This document shows positions 44,135-52,476 of a stretch of DNA of 64,000 bases, one piece after another. This DNA comes from CAVDHB01 sp963608705 (GTDB taxonomy: Bacteria > Bacteroidota > Bacteroidia > Bacteroidales > Bacteroidaceae). The notes under the pieces are model-generated. The model had not been told where the DNA came from. It saw only the letters and a program-made list of their open reading frames with translations, and made no database searches. The DNA lies in NCBI GenBank assembly GCA_963608705.1, contig CAVDHB010000050.1, positions 1 through 64,000 of the forward strand, read 5' to 3'. The position numbers were made by a program, and so were the translations under genes. Position 1 is the first letter of the stretch. Each line of letters begins with the position of its first letter.

Positions 44135-44198
44135 ATCATTTTTCAGTGAATAGCCTCTATCTTTTCGCTGAAACTTTCGCTTGTTGGGAAAAAATAGG

Positions 44199-44206
44199 TA
44201 TTTTTG
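44199..44206 (+). promoter_or_regulatory. -7 box of the DUF3078 gene
   Basis: TATTTTTG fits TAnnTTTG and lies 25 bp before the ATG at 44232. It excludes the in-frame ATG at 44181, which is upstream of the box. Confidence 0.65.
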
Positions 44207-44231
44207 CAGACACATAAGAATAGAGAAACGC

Positions 44232-45542
44232 ATGGGCAAAACTTTGAGAATTTCATTTTTACTAATCTGCATATTGACAGCGACAGCCACAACGGCGGCG
44301 CAAAAAAGCAAACGCACATACCCTTCGCTCAGTGAACTTGTCGTCAAAGCATACACAGACTCACTCAGCAAGCTTACGCTTGCCTTCCATTCCAACATAC
44401 CCCACACGCCCGTAAGACAGAACCCCTACTACTTTCCGCTCATAGGGTCTCCCACTTTTTACTTTGCCCCCGTCCGTCTGTTTCTGGAAACAGATTCGGC
44501 TTCCATATCAGATAAAGACTCGCTTCGCAACTATCTTATCAGCAAGGCGTTGTTAACGGCTTACATGAGGCATCCCGAACTATTCCAAGAGACAGAGAAT
44601 GATATTCAAAAGCAAAGCTTTAATACGGAGACAAGGCCTTGGAAAACAACGGAGAAAGACAGTATGAAGAACGAGTACAATGTATTCCCCACAGCACCCA
44701 ACCCCATACCCACCGACCTATTCACTAAAGACGAAGTGATTCTGCAACGCCCCAAGTTCTGGCATACAGCCGGAAGCACATCTCTGCAATTCGCCCAAAA
44801 TTACATCTCCAAGAACTGGTCAGGAGGCGGTTCCAGCAACAATGTGTTGCAAGGAGGTCTTGTCTTTCAAGCAAACTACGACAATCTTCGCGGACTGCAA
44901 TGGGACAACAAGGCGGAACTCAATCTTGGATTCATCACTTCAAAAGACGACACCGTACACCAGTACAAGACCAGTACCGATTTGATAAGACTCACCTCTA
45001 ATCTCGGACTCAAGGCCATAAAAAACTGGTACTACTCCCTTAGTACTGTAATCACCACCCAGTTCTTACCCGGCTACAAGAACAACGACCGTACCATCTA
45101 CTCCACTTTCGCCTCTCCTATCACAGGAGACATCAACCTTGGTATGAACTATAAACTAAAGAATGAGAAATTAGACCTCTCACTAATATTGGCTCCAGCC
45201 GCTTATGAGTTCAAGATAGTCAGCCGGGACGCTGTGGACGGCACGCAATTCGGTCTGAAAGAAGGACACAGCACCTTGAACAAGATTGGTTCTTCCCTGA
45301 CACTGACACACACTTGGCAAATCATCCCCTTGCTGAAATGGACAACTCGAATGTATTACTTCACCACCTACAAAAACACGCTGTGGGAATGGGAAAACAC
45401 CTTTGATTTTCTACTCACTCGCTACATATCCACCCGTCTGTACACTTTCAACCGCTTTGATGACAGTCGTACCCGGAAAGAGGGGGAAAGTTTCTTCCAG
45501 TTCAAAGAGTTGCTCAGCATAGGCTTGAACTACGCTTTCTAA
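44232..45542 (+). CDS. DUF3078 outer-membrane protein
   Basis: 436 residues from MGKTLRISFLLICILTATATTAAQ, a clear signal peptide. The C-terminal half (about 200-436) is rich in alternating polar/aromatic strands, opens with NYISKNWSGGGSSNNVLQGG as in DUF3078 proteins, and ends in Phe (NYAF), the usual end of outer-membrane barrels. Function is unknown in the family. The gene stands alone, divergent from pyrG. Confidence 0.88.
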   Translation: MGKTLRISFLLICILTATATTAAQKSKRTYPSLSELVVKAYTDSLSKLTLAFHSNIPHTPVRQNPYYFPLIGSPTFYFAPVRLFLETDSASISDKDSLRNYLISKALLTAYMRHPELFQETENDIQKQSFNTETRPWKTTEKDSMKNEYNVFPTAPNPIPTDLFTKDEVILQRPKFWHTAGSTSLQFAQNYISKNWSGGGSSNNVLQGGLVFQANYDNLRGLQWDNKAELNLGFITSKDDTVHQYKTSTDLIRLTSNLGLKAIKNWYYSLSTVITTQFLPGYKNNDRTIYSTFASPITGDINLGMNYKLKNEKLDLSLILAPAAYEFKIVSRDAVDGTQFGLKEGHSTLNKIGSSLTLTHTWQIIPLLKWTTRMYYFTTYKNTLWEWENTFDFLLTRYISTRLYTFNRFDDSRTRKEGESFFQFKELLSIGLNYAF

Positions 45543-45606
45543 TGTCACTGCATGATAAAATATCCGCAAACATACCACTCTCCTGTCTTACATAACAACT
45601 GAACTA

Positions 45607-45722
45607 GTAGAGACGCGATGAATCGCGTCTCATCCATCAACGATGAATCATATCAGTAAGGAAGAGATTGAAAAATATTCAAAACACTAAAAAACGGAGA
45701 CGCGATGAATCGCGTCTCTACC
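45607..45722. repeat. REP/BIME-like palindrome pair 2
   Basis: Palindromes with arms GAGACGCGAT / ATCGCGTCTC and centre GA lie at 45610-45631 and 45697-45718, again with GTAG on the outer left and CTAC on the outer right. Interior sequence AAAACACTAAAAAACG before the right copy matches the reverse complement of the interior of pair 1 (AAAACACGAAGAAAAGCG), so the two loci carry the same element in opposite orientation. Confidence 0.85.
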
Positions 45723-45777
45723 TGGCAGTGCAGATTAATGGTACGATGGTGGATAATCATTAATAAAGATTATACGC

Positions 45778-45814
45778 AAAAAGCGAACAGGTGGAAGATA
45801 CCTGTTCGCTTTTT
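45778..45814. terminator. Strong bidirectional terminator
   Basis: A perfect 15-bp stem AAAAAGCGAACAGGT / ACCTGTTCGCTTTTT with a 7-nt loop, lying between the convergent DUF3078 and beta-barrel genes. Confidence 0.9.
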
Positions 45815-45822
45815 CATGCAAT

Positions 45823-45896
45823 AGGCTTCATTCCCTATCGAAGCCTTCTTCGTTGCCCATCGCAAAAGGCTTCATCGGCCATCGAAGCCTTTTGCG
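45823..45896. repeat. Two related hairpins
   Basis: AGGCTTC/GAAGCCT (45823-45829 with 45840-45846) and CGCAAAAGGCTTC/GAAGCCTTTTGCG (45861-45873 with 45884-45896). Both have a CTATC or CCATC sequence before the right arm, and the second looks like a longer duplicate of the first, followed by TTTT on the plus strand. Confidence 0.75.
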
Positions 45897-45985
45897 TTTT
45901 CGCCTCAATTATCCACATAAAGCCTCTCACGAATAAAGTTGCAGAAAAGTTTAAATCACTTCAGCTTTTATAAGGGACAAGTGTA

Positions 45986-46507
45986 CTAAAAAAGATACGT
46001 CACTTTGAAAGCTGACGCAAATTCAGTATCACCGTCTATCAACTGTCCTTTCAGCTCAAAGCCTAACGAGAAATCAGTGGCTACCGGGAACTCCAATCCC
46101 ACACCGAAATTCATAGAGAAATCTGTGGAGGAAGCACTCACATCGTAATGACCGTGCCTGTCTTCCAATTCCCACTTCAATTTACTCTTCGCCAGTCCTA
46201 AGCCAACCAAAGGATAGATGCCTATTTTGTTCTGAGCCACAGGAAACACATAGTGGAAATTCGCCATGACATCCCACATGTTCAAGCCGTCTTTGCGCAA
46301 ATAATAATCAAACGTAGGCTCGATGCGCAGACCATTTACGATGGGAAAACGGGCATGCAAACCCAGTCCGACATTCTCGTTTAAACCAGTGTAACCCAAC
46401 TGTCCGCCAAATCCTTTTTTGAAATAAGGCTGAGCGGCATTCGCCGAGAAAGAAAAGCCAGCCAACAGCGCAGCTGTCAGCAGACTTTTGCTTATTAGTG
46501 TACTCAT
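45986..46507 (-). CDS. Small outer-membrane beta-barrel protein
   Basis: 173 residues from MSTLISKSLLTAALLAGFSFSANA (signal peptide); an ATG two codons earlier is possible. The mature part is an eight-strand-type porin/OmpA-like barrel (GYTGLNENVGLGLHARF, EPTFDYYLRKDG, NFHYVFPVAQNKIGIYPLVGLG) ending in Phe (VTYLF). It is a close paralog of the next gene upstream, 25 bp away. Function unknown. Confidence 0.85.
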   Translation of the reverse strand: MSTLISKSLLTAALLAGFSFSANAAQPYFKKGFGGQLGYTGLNENVGLGLHARFPIVNGLRIEPTFDYYLRKDGLNMWDVMANFHYVFPVAQNKIGIYPLVGLGLAKSKLKWELEDRHGHYDVSASSTDFSMNFGVGLEFPVATDFSLGFELKGQLIDGDTEFASAFKVTYLF

Positions 46508-46532
46508 ATACAATATATTCTGTCAAAGATTA

Positions 46533-47006
46533 TCAGAAACAATAGGTAGCCTTAAACGTGGGCACAAACTCAAAGTCCGACTCACCTAATTTCTGTCCTT
46601 TCAACTCCACGCCCAATGAGAAGTCATTGGACACAGGGAACTCCACTCCACCTCCAAGATTCCAAGCGAGGTCTGCATCAGCACCATCAAAAGTGGGCTT
46701 TCCCACACCAATACCTACAATGGGGTATAGTCCGACCTTGTTTTGTGCCAATCCGAACACATAGTTGAAATTCGCCATTACGTCCCAATAGCCAATCTCA
46801 TTCTTCTTAAAATAGTAGTCGAAAGTGGGTTCCACTCGCAGTCCTGCCACAAGATGGAAACGTGCGTGTACACCGATACCCGCATTCTCATTCAGACCGC
46901 TGTAGCCCACATTGAAACCCAGCCCTCTGCTTTGGAACGGTTCTCCTGCCATTACCGCCGTGCTACCCATCAATGCGGCAGCGGCCAACATCATTTTTAA
47001 CTTCAT
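46533..47006 (-). CDS. Small outer-membrane beta-barrel protein, paralog
   Basis: 157 residues. Signal peptide MKLKMMLAAAALMGSTAVMA, then a barrel matching its neighbour nearly strand for strand (GYSGLNENAGIGVHARF, EPTFDYYFKKNE, NFNYVFGLAQNKVGLYPIVGIG) and ending ATYCF. The pair arose by tandem duplication; the downstream copy has a longer loop (WELEDRHGHYDVSAS) where this one has DGADADLA. Confidence 0.85.
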   Translation of the reverse strand: MKLKMMLAAAALMGSTAVMAGEPFQSRGLGFNVGYSGLNENAGIGVHARFHLVAGLRVEPTFDYYFKKNEIGYWDVMANFNYVFGLAQNKVGLYPIVGIGVGKPTFDGADADLAWNLGGGVEFPVSNDFSLGVELKGQKLGESDFEFVPTFKATYCF

Positions 47007-47059
47007 AGTAGAATGTGTATTTAGTTAATAAAGAGAGGACAGCCACCGAGGTTCTCTCA

Positions 47060-48445
47060 TCATCCCTCGGCTTTCTCCTCGTTTTTCTTTTCCATTTCCT
47101 TCTCCGCCATAAGATCTGTGCCAAGGTGAGTAATACGCTCCCTGGCCATTCTCTCCCGGATTTCCTTTACTTTTGTGGCATAGACAATCATACGAATAGA
47201 GTCGTCATACGTGAAATAGCTCCACAGCCAGTTAAGAAATACCATCACTTTGTTACGCACACCGAGTATAGACCTCAGATGCACCACAAGCCACAACACC
47301 CAAGCGACGAATCCCTGTGTGTGCATCTTGCCTAATTCCACCACCGCACGATTTCTGCCCACCGTGGCCATGGATCCCAGATTCTTATAACGGAACGGTT
47401 CCAAGTTATCATCTCCATGGAATATCTTAAGCAGGTTCTTCGCCAAGTTGTTCGCCTGTTGTATAGCCACCTGCGCTAACTGCGGATGCCCCTTGGGATA
47501 TTGCGGATCTGCTGTCATGAGGCATTGGTCCCCGATGGCGAATACGTCTTGCATACCCTCCACCCGGTTAAATCCGTCCACTATGATGCGTGCTCCTCTT
47601 CCCAAATGTTCACCATCTATACCAGGAATGGAATTACCTCTCACTCCACTCACCCATATAAAGGTACGGGTAGGAATGGAAGTACCATCTTTCAGCATTA
47701 CCTTGTGGTCTTTATAGTCGGTCACCATCTTGCCGAATCTCACTTCGACACCCATCTCCTCCAAGAAATCCTTTGCCTTCTTGGAAGAATCGGGCGACAT
47801 ACCAGACAACAACCTGTCAGCGGCTTCCAACAAATAAATGTGCATCTGATTGGCATCCATGTCTGGATAGTCGTATGGAAGCACATAGCGTTTCATCTGA
47901 GACAAGGCACCGGCTATTTCCACGCCCGTAGCACCTCCACCCACGATAACCACATTCAGCAATTCCTGCCTTTCCTCTTCTGTGGCACAGGTAATGGCAC
48001 GTTCCAAGTTGCTTAACAACGCATTGCGCAGCCCCATAGCCTCCGCCACAGTCTTCATCGGCATAGCCTCCTCGGCAATATGCTGATTCCCGTAGAAATT
48101 GGTAGTTGTTCCTGCGGCAAGTATCAAGTAGTCATATTCAGCCTTACCTATGGAAGTCTGTATGATTTTCTTGTCTGGGAACACGGCCCTTACTTCCGCC
48201 ATTCGGAAATAGAAATCTTTACGGTCTCGTAAAATCTTACGGAAAGGGAAAGAAATGGAACTTGCCTCCATTCCAGCGGAAGCCACCTGATAAATCAGCG
48301 GGGGAAACTGGTGGTAATTGTTCTTGTCTATCAAGACCACCTGCATACCTGACCCCCTCAAGGCATTAGCCAGTCGCAGTCCACCAAAGCCACCACCTAC
48401 AATGATGACTCTTTTCTTTCCATTACGTTCAATATTAAAAGCCAT
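47060..48445 (-). CDS. ndh: Type II NADH:quinone oxidoreductase
   Basis: 461 residues. Two dinucleotide folds: VIIVGGGFGGLRLANAL (FAD, about 14-30) and NVVIVGGGATGVEIAGAL (NADH, about 163-180). QQANNLAKNLL and a C-terminal amphipathic region (GFVAWVLWLVVHLRSILGVRNKV) anchor it to the inner membrane. Transfers electrons from NADH to quinone without pumping protons. It has its own promoter and, unusually here, an AAGGAG site 9 bases before the ATG. Confidence 0.92.
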   Translation of the reverse strand: MAFNIERNGKKRVIIVGGGFGGLRLANALRGSGMQVVLIDKNNYHQFPPLIYQVASAGMEASSISFPFRKILRDRKDFYFRMAEVRAVFPDKKIIQTSIGKAEYDYLILAAGTTTNFYGNQHIAEEAMPMKTVAEAMGLRNALLSNLERAITCATEEERQELLNVVIVGGGATGVEIAGALSQMKRYVLPYDYPDMDANQMHIYLLEAADRLLSGMSPDSSKKAKDFLEEMGVEVRFGKMVTDYKDHKVMLKDGTSIPTRTFIWVSGVRGNSIPGIDGEHLGRGARIIVDGFNRVEGMQDVFAIGDQCLMTADPQYPKGHPQLAQVAIQQANNLAKNLLKIFHGDDNLEPFRYKNLGSMATVGRNRAVVELGKMHTQGFVAWVLWLVVHLRSILGVRNKVMVFLNWLWSYFTYDDSIRMIVYATKVKEIRERMARERITHLGTDLMAEKEMEKKNEEKAEG

Positions 48446-48494
48446 AGTTCTTTCTCCTTACAGTTAGTTAGTGTTATGTGCGTTTTCTTTTCCG

Positions 48495-48525
48495 CAAAGA
48501 TAGTTAATTCCCCTTACGTAAGCAA
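48495..48525 (-). promoter_or_regulatory. ndh promoter
   Basis: TTG (48523-48525), 20-nt spacer, TATCTTTG (48495-48502) on the minus strand. The ATG at 48445 is about 50 bp downstream, preceded by AAGGAG. Confidence 0.7.
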
Positions 48526-48547
48526 CTTTTCACGAAATGGATATAAA

Positions 48548-48583
48548 AAAAGCGGTGTTCCGCTCATGCGAACCACCGCTTTT
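48548..48583 (-). terminator. Acyl-CoA carboxylase operon terminator
   Basis: AAAAGCGGTG (48574-48583 on the minus strand) pairs with CACCGCTTTT (48548-48557), followed by a T-run. It is 70 bp past the carboxyltransferase stop. Confidence 0.8.
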
Positions 48584-48651
48584 CTTTCCCAAAGTGCTAC
48601 TTTGCACAGTCAAAGTGTCACTTTCCGTATTTATTATCCGATAAAATCAAA

Positions 48652-50184
48652 TTACAATGGCACATTTCCGTGCTTTTTAGGAGGAAGGTTCTGTACCTTG
48701 TTCTGGGTCATACCTAATGCCTGAATCAACTTGCGACGTGTTTCCTTAGGCTGTATAATCTCGTCAATAAAGCCCAGTTCCGCAATTTTGTATGGATTCA
48801 AGAATTTATCCTTGTATTCCTCCAACGCTTTCTGCTTCGTTTCCGCATCAGCCTTGTGATAGATGATGTTCACAGCACCTTCCGCTCCCATCACGGCTAT
48901 CTCCGCAGTAGGATAAGCGAAGTTCACATCACTTCCGATATGCTTGGAAGACATCACGATGTAAGCACCTCCGTATGCCTTTCGAGTAATCACAGTCAGT
49001 TTGGGCACCGTAGCCTCGGCATACGCATACACCACCTTCGCACCATGACGAATGATTCCGTTATGCTCCTGCACAGTTCCTGGCAAGAAACCCGGCACAT
49101 CCACGAAAGTCACCAACGGAATGTTGAAGCTGTCGCAGAAACGGATGAAACGAGCAATTTTGTCGGAAGCGTCAATATCAAGCACACCCGCAAGGTACAT
49201 CGGCTGATTGGCCACGATACCGACCGTCTTTCCTCCCAATCGACCGAAACCTATCAAAGCATTCTTGGCGAAGTCAGCCTGCACCTCAAAGAAATAGCGG
49301 TCATCCAACACTGGCTCTATAATATCCTTCATATCGTAGGGCTGGTTAGGGTCTTCGGGAATCACGTTCTGCATATCCTCGTCCTCACGCTTCACATCGT
49401 CTTTGCAGGGAGTGGAAGGAGCGTCCTCCATATTATTGGAAGGCAAGAAAGAAAGCAGCTCTCGTATCTCCAGCAGAGCTTCATCCTCATTCTTGGCCAA
49501 GAAATGCGCCACACCGCTCTTGCCGCTGTGCACTGCACCACCGCCCAGTGTGTCCTTGTCCACCTCTTCATGCGTCACCGTCTTCACAACCTCCGGCCCC
49601 GTGATGAACATATAGCTTTCATTCTTCACCATGAAAATGAAATCGGTCAAGGCCGGAGAATAGCAAGCTCCACCCGCACAAGGGCCAAGGATAGCGGAAA
49701 TCTGAGGAATCACGCCAGAAGAGAGAATGTTCTGATTGAAAATACCCGCATATCCCGCAAGGCTTTCCACACCCTCCTGAATACGGGCACCTCCTGAATC
49801 GTTCAATGCGATAATCGGCGCGCCATTCTTCAAGGCAAGCTTTTGTATCTTGTTCACCTTCTCCGCATTCTCCCGGCTCAAAGTACCACCGTAAGTCGTG
49901 AAATCGTATGCGTAAACGAACACATTACGTCCGTCTATCTTTCCGTAGCCCGTCACAATACCGTCGCCTAACAAGTGAGACTTGTCCATTCCGAAATTGC
50001 TGCAACGATGCGTCACGAACTTGTCCGTCTCGCAAAACGTGCCAGGGTCAAGCAATTTGGCTATACGCTCACGTGCCGTGTACTTTCCTTTGGCGTGCTG
50101 TTTCTCTATGCGGTCCAGTCCGCCCCCGAGTTCGGCTTGCTTGTTAGCCTCTTCCAGTTTCTTATAAAGTTTTTCGTTTGCCAT
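48652..50184 (-). CDS. Acyl-CoA carboxylase carboxyltransferase subunit (propionyl-CoA/methylmalonyl-CoA type)
   Basis: 510 residues. A crotonase-fold carboxyltransferase with both halves in one chain: N-half GGTLSRENAEKVNKIQKLAL and SGGARIQEGVESLAGYAGIF, C-half FVDVPGFLPGTVQEHNGIIRHGAK and KAYGGAYIVMSSKHIGSD. Moves CO2 between carboxybiotin and acyl-CoA. The motifs fit PccB/MmdA. It shares one base with the biotin carrier gene and is followed by a terminator. No membrane decarboxylase (mmdB) gene is nearby, so a soluble carboxylase is favoured. Confidence 0.93.
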   Translation of the reverse strand: MANEKLYKKLEEANKQAELGGGLDRIEKQHAKGKYTARERIAKLLDPGTFCETDKFVTHRCSNFGMDKSHLLGDGIVTGYGKIDGRNVFVYAYDFTTYGGTLSRENAEKVNKIQKLALKNGAPIIALNDSGGARIQEGVESLAGYAGIFNQNILSSGVIPQISAILGPCAGGACYSPALTDFIFMVKNESYMFITGPEVVKTVTHEEVDKDTLGGGAVHSGKSGVAHFLAKNEDEALLEIRELLSFLPSNNMEDAPSTPCKDDVKREDEDMQNVIPEDPNQPYDMKDIIEPVLDDRYFFEVQADFAKNALIGFGRLGGKTVGIVANQPMYLAGVLDIDASDKIARFIRFCDSFNIPLVTFVDVPGFLPGTVQEHNGIIRHGAKVVYAYAEATVPKLTVITRKAYGGAYIVMSSKHIGSDVNFAYPTAEIAVMGAEGAVNIIYHKADAETKQKALEEYKDKFLNPYKIAELGFIDEIIQPKETRRKLIQALGMTQNKVQNLPPKKHGNVPL

Positions 50185-50702
50185 TATTCTTCAGTCTTGT
50201 TTAAGTCCAAAAGGATAAGGGTGGCTCCACTCTCCACAGCCTGTCCTTCTTTCACTAATATTTTCTTGATGGTACAGTCAGCCACCACCTTGTAATTACT
50301 CTGCATCTTCATGGCTTCTACCACGATAGCCGTGTCACCCGCCTTCAAATGGTCTCCCTCCTTCACGGGAATGCTGACCACTTGTCCAGCCATAGGAGTC
50401 ATTATCTTGTCGTCCTGCGTATCATTGCTGCCCTTCTTCATGCTGAGATACTTGGCCGTAGCATCTATAATGTCGACATTATAGGTAGAATAGTGAGTAG
50501 TCACCTTATAGTGGCGACCGTCTTCAGAGCGTATCAACTCTGCATTGAACGAACGTCCGTCATGCAAGATTGAACAATATCCGTTCTGCACGATAGCCAC
50601 GTCGCAGTCGTATTCCTTTCCATCCACGGAAATCTTGACATTGTTTCCTTCCTTGCTGATAAGCTCTACTTCAGCGACTCTGTTGCCTATTTTTACTTCC
50701 AT
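50184..50702 (-). CDS. Biotin carboxyl carrier protein subunit
   Basis: 172 residues. The C-terminal biotinyl domain has the attachment Lys132 in EAMKMQSNY. The N-terminal half (about 1-85) is a beta-rich docking region typical of acyl-CoA carboxylase carrier subunits rather than AccB. The middle segment (MKKGSNDTQDDK) is a short linker instead of the Pro/Ala-rich linker of decarboxylase carriers. Lies between the biotin carboxylase (6 bp) and carboxyltransferase genes. Confidence 0.93.
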   Translation of the reverse strand: MEVKIGNRVAEVELISKEGNNVKISVDGKEYDCDVAIVQNGYCSILHDGRSFNAELIRSEDGRHYKVTTHYSTYNVDIIDATAKYLSMKKGSNDTQDDKIMTPMAGQVVSIPVKEGDHLKAGDTAIVVEAMKMQSNYKVVADCTIKKILVKEGQAVESGATLILLDLNKTEE

Positions 50703-50708
50703 AATCCA

Positions 50709-52256
50709 TTAAATTCTAAGTACACCCTTTTGCAGACCGAACGCTCTCCAGCGGCTAATCGGACGGTTGTCAGCCAATCCTTTTGCATCCCCTTCGTTCA
50801 AGGAGAGCAAATAGTCTATGTAAGAAGCGATAATGGCGATGTTCTCACGCTCTGAATCACTCTTACCCACTTGCTCCTGAAGCAACTCACCGTGTTTCGC
50901 GATGAAACTGGTATCATAATGGCCTTCTGCAAAATCAGCAGTCTCCATGATGTGACGCAAGTAGCTGATGTTGTTCTTCACTCCCGTGATTTTGTATTCA
51001 TGCAACACACGGCACATACGCTCAATAGCGTACCGACGATTCGTAGCCCATACAATGAGTTTGCCAATCATAGGATCGTAATACACAGGAATCTCACCGC
51101 CTTCGTAGATGTAACTATCCACACGCACACCAATGCCGTTCGGCTCAATAAGCTGGCGAATCACACCCGGAGAAGGAATGAAGTTGTGTTCCGTGTCCTC
51201 TGCGCAAATACGACATTCTATAGCGTGTCCACGCTGGTGGATGTCCTCCTGTTTCAAATGAAGCTCATCTCCGTTGGCCACGTGAATCATCTCCTTCACC
51301 AAATCCACACCGATTACTTCCTCCGTGATAGGATGCTCCACCTGAAGACGGGTATTCATTTCAAGGAAATAGAAGTTGCGGTGTTTATCCACCAGGAACT
51401 CGATGGTACCCGCACTGCGATAGTTCACAGCCTTTGCCGCTGCTACTGCCGCTTTTCCCATACGCTCCCGCAATTCAGGAGTCATGAATGGAGAAGGACT
51501 CTCCTCCACCACCTTCTGGTTGCGTCGCTGGATGGAACATTCACGTTCGCACAGATGCACCACATTGCCGTAGTTGTCACCCAAGATTTGGAACTCTATA
51601 TGGTGCGGCTCCTCCACGAACTTCTCTATATATACTGTACTGTCGCCGAAGGAAGACGCAGACTCAGACTTTGCGGAAAGATAAGCATCTCTCACTTCCT
51701 GTTCGTTGTCAGCTCGACGGATACCTTTTCCGCCACCACCCATGGAAGCTTTAATAAGGATAGGGAAGCCCACTTCGTGTGCTACCTTCACAGCCTCTTC
51801 CACACTTTGGAGAGGTTCTTCCGTACCAGGAACCACCGGTACTCCAGCGGCAATCATGTGCTTACGAGCGGATATTTTGTCACCCATCAGCTCCATCGTC
51901 TCGGCTTTTGGCCCCATCCACACGATGCCCTCCTCTTCCACACGACGTGCCATCTCGGAATTCTCAGACAAGAAACCATAGCCGGGATGGATAGCATCCA
52001 CCTCATGCGCCTTGGCCACCTCTATGATTTTGTCAATGTTCAGGTAACTTTCCTTAGACTCTGCCCGTCCGATGCAATATGCTTCATCAGCATAGAGTAC
52101 ATGCTTGGAAGTACGGTCAGCCTCTGAATAGACAGCCACCGCTTTGATATTCATTTCCCTACATGAACGCATCACTCTGACAGCGATTTCACCACGGTTG
52201 GCTATCAAAATCTTTTTGATAGACCGATGGCCATGATGATTGCTTACTTGTTCCAT
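50709..52256 (-). CDS. accC: Biotin carboxylase subunit
   Basis: 515 residues. ATP-grasp enzyme that carboxylates biotin: N-terminal KKILIANRGEIAVRVMRSC, glycine-rich KASMGGGGKGIRRAD, catalytic EMNTRLQVEHPITEEV. A C-terminal extension (about 465-515) beyond the usual 450 residues of AccC is present. First gene of the three-gene carboxylase operon, with a -7 box at 52369-52376. Confidence 0.95.
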   Translation of the reverse strand: MEQVSNHHGHRSIKKILIANRGEIAVRVMRSCREMNIKAVAVYSEADRTSKHVLYADEAYCIGRAESKESYLNIDKIIEVAKAHEVDAIHPGYGFLSENSEMARRVEEEGIVWMGPKAETMELMGDKISARKHMIAAGVPVVPGTEEPLQSVEEAVKVAHEVGFPILIKASMGGGGKGIRRADNEQEVRDAYLSAKSESASSFGDSTVYIEKFVEEPHHIEFQILGDNYGNVVHLCERECSIQRRNQKVVEESPSPFMTPELRERMGKAAVAAAKAVNYRSAGTIEFLVDKHRNFYFLEMNTRLQVEHPITEEVIGVDLVKEMIHVANGDELHLKQEDIHQRGHAIECRICAEDTEHNFIPSPGVIRQLIEPNGIGVRVDSYIYEGGEIPVYYDPMIGKLIVWATNRRYAIERMCRVLHEYKITGVKNNISYLRHIMETADFAEGHYDTSFIAKHGELLQEQVGKSDSERENIAIIASYIDYLLSLNEGDAKGLADNRPISRWRAFGLQKGVLRI

Positions 52257-52368
52257 ATATTATGTGTATTTGTAAACGATTTATCCTTATTGAGTTCTTC
52301 CAGCCCAAGCCCTTTATACATCAGACCGGCCAGACGGAAAAGCATATCATCCGTATACTCAATCCGTG

Positions 52369-52376
52369 CAAAAGTA
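52369..52376 (-). promoter_or_regulatory. -7 box of the carboxylase operon
   Basis: Reverse complement reads TACTTTTG. It predicts an untranslated leader of just over 100 nt before the accC ATG at 52256; no known riboswitch was recognised there. Confidence 0.55.
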
Positions 52377-52461
52377 GGAATTTTATTTCAATTAACTCAC
52401 TTCTAACCTCATAAATTTGAAATATAAGGGGATTCACTCCCTTGTATTTACTTTTTTTTGC

Positions 52462-52469
52462 TACTTTTG
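52462..52469 (+). promoter_or_regulatory. -7 box of the yigZ gene, nearly leaderless
   Basis: TACTTTTG ends 7 bp before the ATG at 52477; TTG at 52442-52444 is a possible -33 element at 17 nt. The in-frame ATG at 52417 lies upstream of the box and is rejected. Confidence 0.6.
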
Positions 52470-52476
52470 CAACGTG

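Larger units (their letters stand above)
45543..45985. other. 443-bp non-coding region between convergent genes
   Basis: Contains a REP pair (45607-45722), a 22-bp segment shared with the other REP locus (45739-45760) and three stacked hairpins (45778-45896). No gene seen. Confidence 0.7.

Noticed and set aside
50871..52127. 418-codon open frame on the plus strand opposite the biotin carboxylase gene
   Set aside because: Antisense by-product of codon use in accC; no start signal or recognisable fold.
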